A stretch of 64,000 bases of DNA. Source: Bradyrhizobium sp. CCBAU 51765 (lineage in GTDB: Bacteria; Pseudomonadota; Alphaproteobacteria; Rhizobiales; Xanthobacteraceae). The stretch is from NCBI RefSeq assembly GCF_015291725.1, contig NZ_CP030038.1:3089001-3153000 (forward strand), written 5' to 3'. A model generated the notes under the pieces. The model searched no databases. It was not told where the DNA came from and was given only the letters and a program-made list of their open reading frames with translations. Of this stretch, positions 33,434-43,291 are shown piece after piece. The translations under genes and the position numbers were made by a program. Within the stretch, counting starts at the first letter, position 1. Each line of letters begins with the position of its first letter.

Positions 33434-36274
33434 TCAACCGGCGAGCGCGGTCCTGAGCATCTTGGCGAGCTCGGACTTGCGGTAGGGCTTGGCCAGCAGC
33501 AGCACGCCGGAATCGAGCCGGCCATGATGGACGATGGCATTCTCGGTGTAGCCCGATGTGAACAACGTCTTCAGGTCGGGGCGGCGCCGGGCCGCTTCGT
33601 CGGCGAGCTGGCGTCCGTTCATGTTGCCGGGCATGATGATGTCGGTGAAGAGCAGGTCGATGGTCTCGTCGCTGTCGATGATATTGAGGGCCTCGGTGCC
33701 GTTGGCAGCCTCGAGCGCGGTATAGCCGAGGCTCCTGACCTGCGTCACGACATACTGCCGCACCAGCGCATCGTCCTCGACGATAAGGATCTTCTCGTCG
33801 CCGCCGGCGATGGGCGCGTTCTGGAACGCCTCGTACTCGGTATCCTGCACCCCGCTCGAGCGCGGCAGATAGATCTTCACGCTCGTGCCGTGGCCTTCCT
33901 CGCTGTAGATCTTGATGTGGCCGCCCGACTGCTTGACGAAGCCGAACACCATGCTCAAGCCGAGGCCGGTGCCCTTGCCGACCTCCTTGGTGGTGAAGAA
34001 GGGATCGAACACCCGGTCGATCAGCTCCGCCGGGATGCCGCTGCCGGTGTCGCTGACCGCGATCATCACATAATTGCCGGCAGCGACGTCGGGGTTCATG
34101 CTGGCATAGCCGTCGTCGAGGAAGATGTTGCGGGTCTCCAGCACCAGGGTGCCGCCATCGGGCATGGCGTCGCGCGCATTCAGCGCGAGATTGAGGATCG
34201 CGGTGGACAGCTGGCCCGGATCGACCAGCGTCGGCCAGGCATCCTCGGTGAGCTGCGGCATGATGGTGATCTGCTCGCCGAGCGTCGGATGCAGCAGCTT
34301 GGCGGCTTCGAGCGCCAGCGCATTGACGTCGATCTCGCGTGGCTGGAGCGGCTGCTTGCGGGCGAAGGCGAGCAGATGCCTGGTCAGCTGCGCGCCGCGC
34401 TCGGCGGCATCGTCGATCAGCTTGGTGATGGCGGCAAGCTCGGGCCGGTCCGCGACCGCGTCGCCGAGAATGCCGATCGTGCCCGTGATGACGGTCAGCA
34501 CGTTGTTGAAGTCGTGGGCGACGCCGCCGGTCAATTGCCCGATCGAGTCCATCTTCTGGATCTGCCGGAGCTGGGCTTCGGCGGCCTGCTTGTCGGTGAG
34601 GTCGCGGCCGATGAAGTAATGGCGCTTCACCGGCTCGGACCAGGTGCCCATCCAGTTCAGCGTGACCTCGTGACCGTCGTAATGGTAGTAGCGCGCCTCG
34701 AAGCTGCGCTTGACCGCACCACGACGGGCCGCGCGCATCTCATTCCGCGTCTTCTCGAGATCGTCGGGATGGATGAACTCGGTCGCGCTGTGACCGACCA
34801 TGTCCTCGGGGTCGTAGCCGAGAATGTTCTTCACGCTCGGGCTGACCTGGACGAAATTGCCATAGCCGTCGGTGACCAGGATCAGATCCTGCGACGTCTC
34901 GAAGATGCGCTGGCGTTCTTCGGTCTCCCGGCGCAGCTTCTCTCTCGCCTGCTTCTCTTCGGTGATGTCGTGGGCAATCTTGGAGGCGCCGATGATCTCT
35001 CCCTCATCGGTCCGCAGCGGGGTAACGTTGAGGACGACGTCGAGCGGGCTTCCGTCTTTCCGGATCCGGATCGTCTCGTGCTGGGCGATCGACTCATTGC
35101 TGGCGATCCGGTTGAGGATGCTCCTGACCTCGCCCTTGAGATCCGGCGGCACGATGATGTCGATCGGCTTGCCGATGGCCTCGGCAGCCGAATAGCCGAA
35201 AAGATGTTCGGCGGCCTTGTTCCAGCCGGTGATGATGCCATCGAGCGATTTCGTGATGATGGCATCGTTGGACGACTCGACGACTGCGCCGTACAGCGCG
35301 AGCCGCTTGCCGTAATAGTCGCGTTCCGAGGCCGATTGCTGCCGCAGCCTGCCGACGAGGCCCACCGTATGTGCCTGGAGGCGGACATTCTCGATGAGAA
35401 GCACTGCGAGCACGAAGGTCGCCGCAGCGAGGCCGTAGAGCCGTCCGGCATAGAAGCCGAGATCGAAGCGTGCGACGTTGACGATCGCCGACAGCGCGAT
35501 GTCGAACAGCCAGGCGCACATGACCACCATGAGCCAGACGTCGATCACCGTATGCGGCTTGCGGAACCAGAGCGACACCAGTGCGGCGAAGCTCAGCGAC
35601 CACACGAAGGACACGACTCCGATCATGGTTGGGGTGTACCGGCCGTCGCGCAACAGGACCGGCAGCAGATCATGCTGCGCGGTCACGATCCAGGTGAAGA
35701 CCGTCATCGCGGCGACGACGCCGAGCAGGCTGGCGTAAATCGCCCGGCTTGCCGCGCCGCGAATCCGGGGGCCACCGTCCTTTTCTTTCAGCCAAGCATA
35801 GCCCATCACGCACAGTGGAAAGACGGCGTGCCAGATCATGTAGAGCCAGACCGTGGTCTGCCGGCCCGCGCCAAAGAGCCCGGTGGGTGCGAACAGTCCG
35901 GGGAAGGTGAGGGCATGAACCAGCGCCGCCGCGGCGGTGAAGAGATAGCCGGTCGCGAGCCACAGCAGCGCGCGGGTCCGCAAGATCGCAAACTGCGACA
36001 GCAGCAGCACGGCCGTGACGATGTCGCTTACGGCGAGCGCCGATTGATAACTCGCGACGAAGGCCGGCACCGGCAGGAGCGGGGTGCCCGCGAAGGGCAC
36101 GGCCGCTGCGAACAGGAGCGAGGACACGCCGACGATCGTCGACGCTGCGGTGCGGTCGGCCGACGTGGCCGGCAGGGTCGAGAGAAAAGTGCTCCGGTCG
36201 ACCGTCGCAGGTACATCCACCCCTCGCGGGTCGGTCTTGAGCTGGTCGGGTCTGAGCATCTCCGCAGGTCTCAT
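33434..36274 (-). CDS. Hybrid sensor histidine kinase: MASE4-like, two PAS, HisKA, receiver
   Basis: 946 residues. An N-terminal block of about eight transmembrane helices (about 40-310) resembles the MASE4 sensor module. Two PAS domains follow (from AVVESSNDAIITKSLDGIIT, and FETSQDLILVTDGYG). The HisKA domain has phosphoacceptor histidine in GGVAHDFNNVLTVI, and the HATPase has NLALNARDAMP and GTGLGLSMVFGF. A C-terminal receiver has EDDALVRQYV and the phosphoacceptor in DLLFTDIIMPG. With its own receiver it may pass phosphate back or feed an HPt. It is divergent from a lone receiver gene. M1 and M6 are both possible starts. Confidence 0.9.
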   Translation of the reverse strand: MRPAEMLRPDQLKTDPRGVDVPATVDRSTFLSTLPATSADRTAASTIVGVSSLLFAAAVPFAGTPLLPVPAFVASYQSALAVSDIVTAVLLLSQFAILRTRALLWLATGYLFTAAAALVHALTFPGLFAPTGLFGAGRQTTVWLYMIWHAVFPLCVMGYAWLKEKDGGPRIRGAASRAIYASLLGVVAAMTVFTWIVTAQHDLLPVLLRDGRYTPTMIGVVSFVWSLSFAALVSLWFRKPHTVIDVWLMVVMCAWLFDIALSAIVNVARFDLGFYAGRLYGLAAATFVLAVLLIENVRLQAHTVGLVGRLRQQSASERDYYGKRLALYGAVVESSNDAIITKSLDGIITGWNKAAEHLFGYSAAEAIGKPIDIIVPPDLKGEVRSILNRIASNESIAQHETIRIRKDGSPLDVVLNVTPLRTDEGEIIGASKIAHDITEEKQAREKLRRETEERQRIFETSQDLILVTDGYGNFVQVSPSVKNILGYDPEDMVGHSATEFIHPDDLEKTRNEMRAARRGAVKRSFEARYYHYDGHEVTLNWMGTWSEPVKRHYFIGRDLTDKQAAEAQLRQIQKMDSIGQLTGGVAHDFNNVLTVITGTIGILGDAVADRPELAAITKLIDDAAERGAQLTRHLLAFARKQPLQPREIDVNALALEAAKLLHPTLGEQITIMPQLTEDAWPTLVDPGQLSTAILNLALNARDAMPDGGTLVLETRNIFLDDGYASMNPDVAAGNYVMIAVSDTGSGIPAELIDRVFDPFFTTKEVGKGTGLGLSMVFGFVKQSGGHIKIYSEEGHGTSVKIYLPRSSGVQDTEYEAFQNAPIAGGDEKILIVEDDALVRQYVVTQVRSLGYTALEAANGTEALNIIDSDETIDLLFTDIIMPGNMNGRQLADEAARRRPDLKTLFTSGYTENAIVHHGRLDSGVLLLAKPYRKSELAKMLRTALAG

Positions 36275-36447
36275 TCGGCCGGCAGTCCGTTCATGGTAGC
36301 GGTTCTGGGCGCGGATCGTGAACAGGACCGGCCACGACTCAACCGAAGGTTACAGGTTTCTTAATCTCCGTGGGAACACGGAATAGGGCTTGGGTAAGGA
36401 GCCCTTTACCGGGGCGATGCCACAATGCCGCTCCGCCGCGGCGGGTT

Positions 36448-36463
36448 CCAGGTTCGAACCTGG
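36448..36463. promoter_or_regulatory. Perfect 16-base palindrome upstream of the lone receiver gene
   Basis: CCAGGTTCGAACCTGG reads identically on both strands and lies 34 bases before the ATG of the receiver gene. It resembles a regulator site. The internal GGTTCGAACC superficially resembles a tRNA T-arm, but no tRNA is present. Confidence 0.4.
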
Positions 36464-36497
36464 CGATTCTGATCTCGATATCGGGAGTTGTTCCCCC

Positions 36498-36884
36498 ATG
36501 CCCCGCGTTCTCATCATCGACGACCAGAAGGACGTCCGTGCGATGGTCGCGATCGTGCTTCGGGTCAATCATTTCGAGGTCGCGGAGGCCGAAAGCGGCG
36601 CGGCCGGGCTGAAGGCCTTCGCGGAAAGCCCCTTTGACGCGGCGATCGTCGACATTTTTCTCGGCGACACCAGCGGCGCCGACGTCATCGCGACCCTGCG
36701 CGAGCGTGCACCGATGCTCCCCATCATTGCGGTCTCCGGGATGACGGCGCTCGACTTCCTGGACCAATCGCCCCACCTCGCCAACGTGGTCTGCCTGCAA
36801 AAGCCGTTTCGGCCGAACGACCTGCTGCAGGCCTTGCGGAAGGCCCAGGCCGCGGCCGGCGGCAAGCTGGCCGCAGCCGTCTGA
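36498..36884 (+). CDS. Single-domain response regulator (receiver only)
   Basis: 128 residues comprising only a receiver. Acidic pocket residues D8 and D9 (LIIDDQ), phosphoacceptor D52 (AAIVDIFLGD), the serine in IIAVSGMT and the lysine in CLQKPFRP are all present. There is no output domain, so it should act by protein contact, phosphotransfer or as a phosphate sink. The hybrid kinase gene is divergent across 223 bases and is a natural partner by position only. Confidence 0.88.
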   Translation: MPRVLIIDDQKDVRAMVAIVLRVNHFEVAEAESGAAGLKAFAESPFDAAIVDIFLGDTSGADVIATLRERAPMLPIIAVSGMTALDFLDQSPHLANVVCLQKPFRPNDLLQALRKAQAAAGGKLAAAV

Positions 36885-36894
36885 TCCTGCCGCA

Positions 36895-36924
36895 AGAAGA
36901 AACGCCCCGGGCCAGGCCGGGGCG
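36895..36924 (-). terminator. Rho-independent terminator after livK
   Basis: Arms CGCCCCGG (36903-36910) and CCGGGGCG (36917-36924) with a six-base loop. Read on the minus strand the hairpin is followed by TTTCTTCTTGC. It lies about 40 bases past the livK stop. Confidence 0.8.
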
Positions 36925-36965
36925 CGATGATGGTTGATGGCGGCCCAAAGGCCCGGCAGGCGCGC

Positions 36966-38084
36966 TCAGGTGCCGTTGCCGCTGATCTCGGCGTAGCCGC
37001 CCTTGGCGTCCCACTTGTAGACGACGTAGTCGATCTGCTTGATGTCGCCCTTGGCGTCATATTCGACCGGGCCGATCACGGTGTCCCACTTGCCGGCCTT
37101 CATCGCCGCCATGACCTTCTTGGCGTCGGTGGTGCCGGCTTTCTTGGCCGCCTGCGACCACACCTGCATCGCCGCGTAGGTGTAGAGGGTGTAGCCCTCG
37201 GGGTCGATGTTCTTGGCCTTGAATGCCTCGACGATCTTCTTGGCGGTGGGCTTGTTGCGCGGGTCGGGGCCGAAGGTGAACAGCGTGCCTTCGCCGGCGG
37301 GGCCGGTGATGGAGGCGTACTCCTTGTCGGCGAGCGCGTCGCCAGCCATCAGCACGGTCTTGAGGCCCTGGTCCCGCATCTGGCGCAGGATCAGGCCGCT
37401 TTCCTGGTGATAGCCGCCGACATAGACGAGGTCGATGTTGTCGCGCTTCAGGCGGGAGACGATCGCGTTGAAGTCCTTGTCGCCCTTGTTGTAGGACTCG
37501 TACATCTTCTCGGTGACGCCGGCCTTGTTCAGCGCCTTCTTGGTCTCGTCGGCAAGACCCTTGCCGTAGGTGGTCTTGTCGTTGAGAATCGCGATGTTCT
37601 TGCCCTTGTAGTTCTTGGCGATGTACTGCGCGGCGATCAGGCCCTGCTGATCGTCACGGCCGCAGACGCGAGCCACGTTCCAGAGCTTGCGCTCGGTGAA
37701 CAGCGGGTTGGTCGAAGCCGGCGTGATCTGGAGCACGTTGCCGTCGGCATAGGCTTCCGAAGCCGGGATCGACGACGACGAGCAATAGTGCCCGGCCACG
37801 AACGGGATTTTCGCGCCGGCGATCTTCTCGGCGATCGAGCGCGCCTGTTTCGGGTCGCAGGCGTCGTCTTCGACGGAGAGCGCGAGCTTCTTGCCGTTGA
37901 CGCCGCCGGCGGCATTGATATCGGCCACGGCCATCTCGGCGCCGTTCTTCATCTGGCGGCCGAAGGCGGACTCGCCGCCGGTCATCGGGCCTGCGACTGC
38001 GACGGTGACATCCTGCGCGAATGCCGCGCCCGACAGCGCGAGCGATGCGCCGAATGCCAGACCGATGAGCTTCAGTGATTTCAT
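36966..38084 (-). CDS. livK: Branched-chain amino acid ABC transporter substrate-binding protein
   Basis: 372 residues, periplasmic. The signal peptide (1-24, ending SGAAFA) is followed by DVTVAVAGPMTGGESAFG, the start of a type I periplasmic binding fold. ASTNPLFTER and EGYTLYTYAAMQVW are usual Leu/Ile/Val-binding-protein landmarks. It is the last gene of the liv block, 158 bases after livF, with its own ribosome site GAGG and a terminator. Specificity could be wider than branched-chain amino acids, as is common in rhizobia. Confidence 0.9.
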   Translation of the reverse strand: MKSLKLIGLAFGASLALSGAAFAQDVTVAVAGPMTGGESAFGRQMKNGAEMAVADINAAGGVNGKKLALSVEDDACDPKQARSIAEKIAGAKIPFVAGHYCSSSSIPASEAYADGNVLQITPASTNPLFTERKLWNVARVCGRDDQQGLIAAQYIAKNYKGKNIAILNDKTTYGKGLADETKKALNKAGVTEKMYESYNKGDKDFNAIVSRLKRDNIDLVYVGGYHQESGLILRQMRDQGLKTVLMAGDALADKEYASITGPAGEGTLFTFGPDPRNKPTAKKIVEAFKAKNIDPEGYTLYTYAAMQVWSQAAKKAGTTDAKKVMAAMKAGKWDTVIGPVEYDAKGDIKQIDYVVYKWDAKGGYAEISGNGT

Positions 38085-38242
38085 GAGATACCTCGCGGGT
38101 GGTCGCCTGTGGACGTTGCCGGGAATGCCCGGTTCAAACCGGCGCCATTCTTGAATGAATTCGAGGAGAAGTCACCGGCAAAATACGGGCATTTGCGGAG
38201 ATATCTCGCCACATTCGGCCGCACTTGTCGGTCCTGGCTCGG

Positions 38243-38982
<740 letters not shown>

Positions 38983-38986
<4 letters not shown>

Positions 38987-39816
38987 GTCCCGTTCTCCAT
39001 CACGGCCACGGCCTCGTCCTCGTCGGCGCCGAGATAGGCGGCGATCACCTTCGGATCGTCGCGGACCTCGCGCGGCGCGCCCTCCGCGATCTTCACGCCA
39101 TGGTCCATCACCACGATGTGGTCGGAGATCTCCATCACCACCGACATGTCGTGCTCGATCAGCAGGATCGAGGTGCCGAGTTCGTCCCGGATCGAGAGCA
39201 GGAGCTCGCTCAGGGCCGCGCTCTCGCGCGCATTGAGGCCGGCCGCGGGTTCGTCCAGGCACAACAGGGCGGGCCCGGTGCACATTGCGCGGGCGATTTC
39301 CAGCCGGCGCTGGTCGCCATAGGCGAAATTGCCGGCGGCGTCGTCGGCGCGGTCGAGCAAATTGACCCGCTTCAGCCAGTCGGTGGCCAGATCGATCGCA
39401 CGCTTTTCGGCGTCACGGTAGGTGGGAACGCCGAGGAGACCGAGAAGGGTGTAGCCGGAGGCGCGCATCAGCGCGTTGTGCTGCGCCACCATAAGGTTCT
39501 CCAGCGCGGTCATGCCGGGAAACAGGCGGATGTTCTGGAAGGTGCGCGCGACCTTGGCTTGCTTGGCGATGCGGAAGTCGTTCAGCCGCTCCAGCGCCAT
39601 CACCCTGCCGTCGTCGTGGGTGAGGCGAATGGTGCCGCCGCTCGGCTTGTAGAACCCGGTGATGCAGTTGAAGACCGTGGTCTTGCCGGCGCCGTTCGGC
39701 CCGATCAGCGCGGTGATCTTCTTCCGCTCCGCCGAAAATGACAGGTCCTGCACGGCAACGATGCCGCCGAAGCGCATGACGAGCCGGTCGACGCTCAGAA
39801 TCTGGTCGGCGCTCAT
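38983..39816 (-). CDS. livG: Branched-chain amino acid ABC transporter ATP-binding protein LivG
   Basis: 277 residues. Walker A is LIGPNGAGKTTVFN, the signature is YGDQRRLEIARAM, Walker B is LLCLDEPAAGLN, and the H-loop histidine is in LLIEHDMSVV. VARTFQNIRLFPGMTALENL is a LivG landmark. Its ATG overlaps the livM TGA (ATGA), and its own stop overlaps the livF start, so livM-livG-livF are translationally coupled. Confidence 0.93.
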
Positions 39817-41132
39817 CCGTGCCCTTCCTTGACGAGGTCGGACGAGATGGCCTCCGCCTTGGTCAGATACACGGTCGGTGCGCGATGGCCGATCAGGCCG
39901 CGCGGCCGCCAGATCATGATCAGCACCATCGACATGCCGAACACCAGCATGCGGTAGGTCTCGAGGCCGCGGAACAGCTCGAAGCCGCCGATCATGGCGA
40001 GCGCGGCAAGCGCCACGCCGAGCTGCGAGCCCATGCCACCGAGAACGACGATCGCGAGCACCAGCGCCGATTCCTGGAAGGTGAAGGATTCCGGGCTGAT
40101 GAAGCCCTGGCGGGTGGCGAAGAACGCGCCGGCGAAGCCGCCGAACATGGCGCCGGTCGCGAAGGCCGTGAGCTTGGTGGTCGTGGTGTTGATGCCGAGC
40201 GCACGGCAGGCGACCTCGTCCTCGCGCAAGGCCTCCCAGGCCCGCCCGATCGGCAGGCGCCGCAGCCGGATCGTCACCCAGTTGGTGAGGAGCGCCAGCG
40301 CCAGGATCAGGTAGAACAGGAAGACGATGCGGTGGGTCGGCGAATACTCGATGCCGAGCCTGGCGGCGAGCCCTTCGTCGCTGTTGTCGAGCGGGATGCC
40401 GAAGAAGGAGGGGCGCGGAATGCCGGAGACGCCGTTCGGCCCGCCGGTCAGCTCCTGCCAGTTGATGATGACGAGGCGGATGATCTCGCCGAAGGCGAGC
40501 GTCACGATGGCGAGATAGTCGCCGCGCAGGCGGAGCACGGGGAAGCCGAGCAGCACGCCCCAGAACGCGGCGAGAATGCCGGCGAGCGGCAGGCAGATCC
40601 AGAACGACCAGCCGAAATTGGTGGCGAGCAGTCCGTAGGAATAGGCACCGACCGCATAAAACGCGACATAGCCGAGATCGAGCAGGCCGGCGAGCCCGAC
40701 CACGACGTTCAACCCCCAGCCCAGCATCACATAGGTGAGCACGAGGATCGCGAGGTCGAGGATGTAACGCTGGTCATAGAAGATGACGGGCACCAGCACC
40801 GTGAAGATCAGAAGTGCCGGCGTGAGGTAGCGGCCGATGAAGGACATGCCGCTCTGCACCGCCGGCGGCACCAGCTTCTCGGCGCCGGTCGGGCCGATCC
40901 ATTGCCGCAGCAGCTCGATCACGATCGAGCCGCCGAACACCGCCCCGACGAGGGAGGCGAGTTCGCCGAAGCGCGTCCAGTAGGTGAGCTGGCCGTCGGA
41001 GCCCGCCTCGGTGCGGATACCGACCATCAACGAGAACAGCACCAGCGCGATCAGCGCGTTGATGAAAGCCGTCTTCAGGAGGGAGGTGATGCCTGTTGCG
41101 GGTTTTGCCGTCATGGTCGAGGGAGCTGCCAC
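39813..41132 (-). CDS. livM: Branched-chain amino acid ABC transporter permease LivM
   Basis: About 439 residues with around ten membrane helices. The BPD_transp_2 signature GLNVVVGLAGLLDLGYVAFYA and the cytoplasmic coupling loop IGRAWEALREDEVACRALGI, which contacts the ATPase, are clear. An N-terminal extension of about 120 residues, including one helix, is longer than minimal LivM. GTG 41132 and ATG 41114 are both possible; neither has a strong ribosome site. It starts 10 bases after livH. Confidence 0.92.
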   Translation of the reverse strand: MAAPSTMTAKPATGITSLLKTAFINALIALVLFSLMVGIRTEAGSDGQLTYWTRFGELASLVGAVFGGSIVIELLRQWIGPTGAEKLVPPAVQSGMSFIGRYLTPALLIFTVLVPVIFYDQRYILDLAILVLTYVMLGWGLNVVVGLAGLLDLGYVAFYAVGAYSYGLLATNFGWSFWICLPLAGILAAFWGVLLGFPVLRLRGDYLAIVTLAFGEIIRLVIINWQELTGGPNGVSGIPRPSFFGIPLDNSDEGLAARLGIEYSPTHRIVFLFYLILALALLTNWVTIRLRRLPIGRAWEALREDEVACRALGINTTTTKLTAFATGAMFGGFAGAFFATRQGFISPESFTFQESALVLAIVVLGGMGSQLGVALAALAMIGGFELFRGLETYRMLVFGMSMVLIMIWRPRGLIGHRAPTVYLTKAEAISSDLVKEGHG

Positions 41133-41141
41133 GCGTGACCG

Positions 41142-42059
41142 TCAGACTTTTTCGACTTCGGGACGACCAAGCAGGCCGGTCGGCATGAAGATCAGCACGA
41201 CGATCAGGATCGAGAACGCCGCGACGTCCTTGTACTCGACCGAGAAATAGGCCGACCAGAAGGTCTCTATCAGACCGATCGCAAGCCCTCCGAGCATGGC
41301 GCCGGGCAACGAGCCGATGCCGCCGAGCACGGCAGCGGTGAACGCCTTGATGCCGGCGACGAAGCCCATGAAGAAATCGACGAGGCCGTAATAGAGCAGG
41401 TACATCAGGCCGGCCACCGCAGCGAGCGCGGCGCCGATCACGAAGGTCATGGAGATGGTGCGGTCGACGTCGACGCCCAGCAGGGCCGCCATGGTCTGGT
41501 CCTGCTCGCAGGCGCGCATGTCGCGCCCGAGCCGGGTGCGGGAGACCAGCCAGGTGAAGATCGCCAGCAGCACGATGGTCGTGACGACCACCATGATCTG
41601 GATGTTGGAGAGCTGGATCACGAAGCCGTCCGCGCTCTCGTGCAGCGTGTAGCCGCCGGTGATGAAGGGCGGGATTGGCTTGACGCGTGCGCCTTGCGCC
41701 ACCTGCGAATAGTTGGTGAGCACGAAGGACATGCCGATCGCCGACAGCATCGGGGCGAGACGGAAGGAATGGCGCAGCGGCCGGTAGGCGATGCGCTCGA
41801 TGGTCCAGCCATAGAGCGCGGTGATCGCCATCGAGACCAGCAGCACGACGAGCAGGATCACGGGGATGGCGGTCAGCCCGAGCGAGATCAGGATCACGAA
41901 GGTGATGAGCGCGATGAAGCCGCCGATCATGAAGACGTCGCCATGGGCGAAGTTGATCATGCCGACGATGCCGTAGACCATCGTGTAGCCGATCGCGATC
42001 AGGCCGTAGATCGAGCCCAGGACGAGACCGTTGATGAGCTGCTGGGCGAAATAATCCAT
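41142..42059 (-). CDS. livH: Branched-chain amino acid ABC transporter permease LivH
   Basis: 305 residues and about eight membrane helices. It starts MDYFAQQLINGLVLGSIYGL and contains YGIVGMINFAHGDVFMIG, the LivH signature, and the coupling loop TRLGRDMRACEQDQTMAALL. First gene of the liv block livH-livM-livG-livF-livK. ATG 42059 matches the family start; upstream in-frame codons (11) are not expected to be used. Confidence 0.93.
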   Translation of the reverse strand: MDYFAQQLINGLVLGSIYGLIAIGYTMVYGIVGMINFAHGDVFMIGGFIALITFVILISLGLTAIPVILLVVLLVSMAITALYGWTIERIAYRPLRHSFRLAPMLSAIGMSFVLTNYSQVAQGARVKPIPPFITGGYTLHESADGFVIQLSNIQIMVVVTTIVLLAIFTWLVSRTRLGRDMRACEQDQTMAALLGVDVDRTISMTFVIGAALAAVAGLMYLLYYGLVDFFMGFVAGIKAFTAAVLGGIGSLPGAMLGGLAIGLIETFWSAYFSVEYKDVAAFSILIVVLIFMPTGLLGRPEVEKV

Positions 42060-42350
42060 GGGCTGCCGTTTACCAAACCTGACGCCGCTCAAAGGGAGCT
42101 ATTCGAGAGAGAGTCTTGAGTTTCTTCTCGGGCCCCGGCAGCCCTTGAGCATTCTTCAGGTTTTGTAACAGGAGGGAACTGGCGGCTGCAACTAGCGAAG
42201 CCGCGGCAGACGGGCTTGTACAATGGTCATTTCGTTACGACCGTCGTCTTTTCCGGTTCCGCTGCTGCGAGGAACCGGGTTCCCTCAGGCAACCAAAGCG
42301 GATGGCGGCCGTTGTCTCAGCTCTGACGTCCAACAAGGGAGTTTCCCGAA

Positions 42351-42536
42351 ATGACGAAGCAGCAGAACCAGAATCCGGGCCAGCAGAGTCAAAACCCCGG
42401 CCAGCAGCGCCCCGGCCAACAGCCCGGGCAGCAGCAGGGCGGCGGCCAGAAACCCGGACAACAGCAGCAGAACGACCCGATGCGCCAGGGCGAGCGTCCA
42501 GGCCAGCAACAGGGCGGCCAGCGCGGTCAGGAATAG
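42351..42536 (+). CDS. Gln/Gly/Pro-rich 61-residue low-complexity protein
   Basis: A hydrophilic protein of 61 residues made mostly of repeated GQQ and NPGQQ units (for example NPGQQSQNPGQQRPGQQ). It has no cysteine and no hydrophobic segment, so it should be disordered. The start has GGGAG upstream, and a strong hairpin terminator follows 27 bases after the stop, so it is a self-contained transcription unit. No known family is assigned. The repetitive codons give the same pattern in shadow frames, but only this frame has start, ribosome site and terminator. Confidence 0.6.
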   Translation: MTKQQNQNPGQQSQNPGQQRPGQQPGQQQGGGQKPGQQQQNDPMRQGERPGQQQGGQRGQE

Positions 42537-42563
42537 CGAGTTTGGGAGCCCAGGAGTGAGGAG

Positions 42564-42592
42564 GCCCCGCCGAGAGGCGGGGCTTTCCTTTT
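42564..42592 (+). terminator. Rho-independent terminator after the Gln-rich protein
   Basis: Arms GCCCCGCC (42564-42571) and GGCGGGGC (42576-42583) around a GAGA tetraloop, followed by TTTCCTTTT. Confidence 0.88.
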
Positions 42593-42736
42593 GGCGCCAG
42601 GTCCCTGGGACAGTTCCCCATCCCCAGGGCAGTTAAGGTAAACAAAGAGTTTAAATTGCCGCCGCGGTCTGATGCGAGTTAGCTCGGCGAAGCCGCGGCC
42701 TTTTCGTCGAAGGCCGGCAAACAGGCGGGAAGCGGC

Positions 42737-43291
42737 ATGTTCGGGAATTGGCGGATCGGTTCGGTCAACGGCGCGCTGCTGGCGGCCTATTTCATTCCGG
42801 CCTGGGCGATGGTTGCCTTCAACATCATTGTCGCCCCGGTGCACGGCCTCTACGAGCGCCCGAGCGTTGCGGTCGCGCTGTTCCTGAGCGACCATCTCCA
42901 GATGGCGGGGATGGACACGGTGCGCGCCGCCTGGCTGCTTGCGCTGGGCCGGCTGACGGTCGTAGCGTTCTTTGCGTTCTTCCTCGTGCTGCTGTGCATT
43001 CCCCGAATCCGCAAGAGCGGCGGCAGCGACGAGGCGCTCGGCATCGCGCTGGCGATCGGCAGCCTGATCTCGTTTGCCAGCATGGTGATGGCCTCGAAGG
43101 TCGGCGAGATCGCCGCGCTCCGGCTGCATGCCACCGAGCTCCTGCTCTTGCTCGGCGCCGCGATCGTTGTGGTGATCGAGAAGCCGGCGCCAGCGCCGAA
43201 GACGTCGGAGATCGCCGCGCCGCCAAGCCTTAAGCCGCCAAGCCTTGAGCCGCTAGGCCTTGAGCAGGCCGAGCTCCTGCACAATCGCTGA
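42737..43291 (+). CDS. Membrane protein of unknown function
   Basis: 184 residues with about four helices, including ALLAAYFIPAWAMVAFNIIV, LTVVAFFAFFLVLLCIP, ALGIALAIGSLISFASMVMA and LLLLLGAAIVVVI. The C-terminal tail is rich in Pro/Ser/Leu and is encoded by a 15-base tandem repeat. It overlaps the convergent pcaC gene by 39 bases tail to tail. No family is recognised. Confidence 0.6.
   Translation: MFGNWRIGSVNGALLAAYFIPAWAMVAFNIIVAPVHGLYERPSVAVALFLSDHLQMAGMDTVRAAWLLALGRLTVVAFFAFFLVLLCIPRIRKSGGSDEALGIALAIGSLISFASMVMASKVGEIAALRLHATELLLLLGAAIVVVIEKPAPAPKTSEIAAPPSLKPPSLEPLGLEQAELLHNR
43219..43263. repeat. Three tandem 15-base repeats at the overlap of two convergent genes
   Basis: Units GCCGCCAAGCCTTAA, GCCGCCAAGCCTTGA and GCCGCTAGGCCTTGA follow each other directly. 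They encode PSLKP-, PSLEP- and LGLE-type units in the membrane protein tail. The third contains the pcaC stop codon on the other strand. Confidence 0.85.

Noticed and set aside
33524-36364. Very long plus-strand frame opposite the hybrid histidine kinase
   Set aside because: It mirrors the kinase gene in a GC-rich codon pattern, has no recognisable domain and an Arg/Asp/His-rich composition typical of antisense shadows.
36440-36470. T-arm-like sequence GGTTCGAACC suggesting a tRNA
   Set aside because: The symmetry is a plain palindrome and does not give a 5-base T stem around a 7-base loop; no acceptor stem, anticodon arm or CCA end is found nearby.
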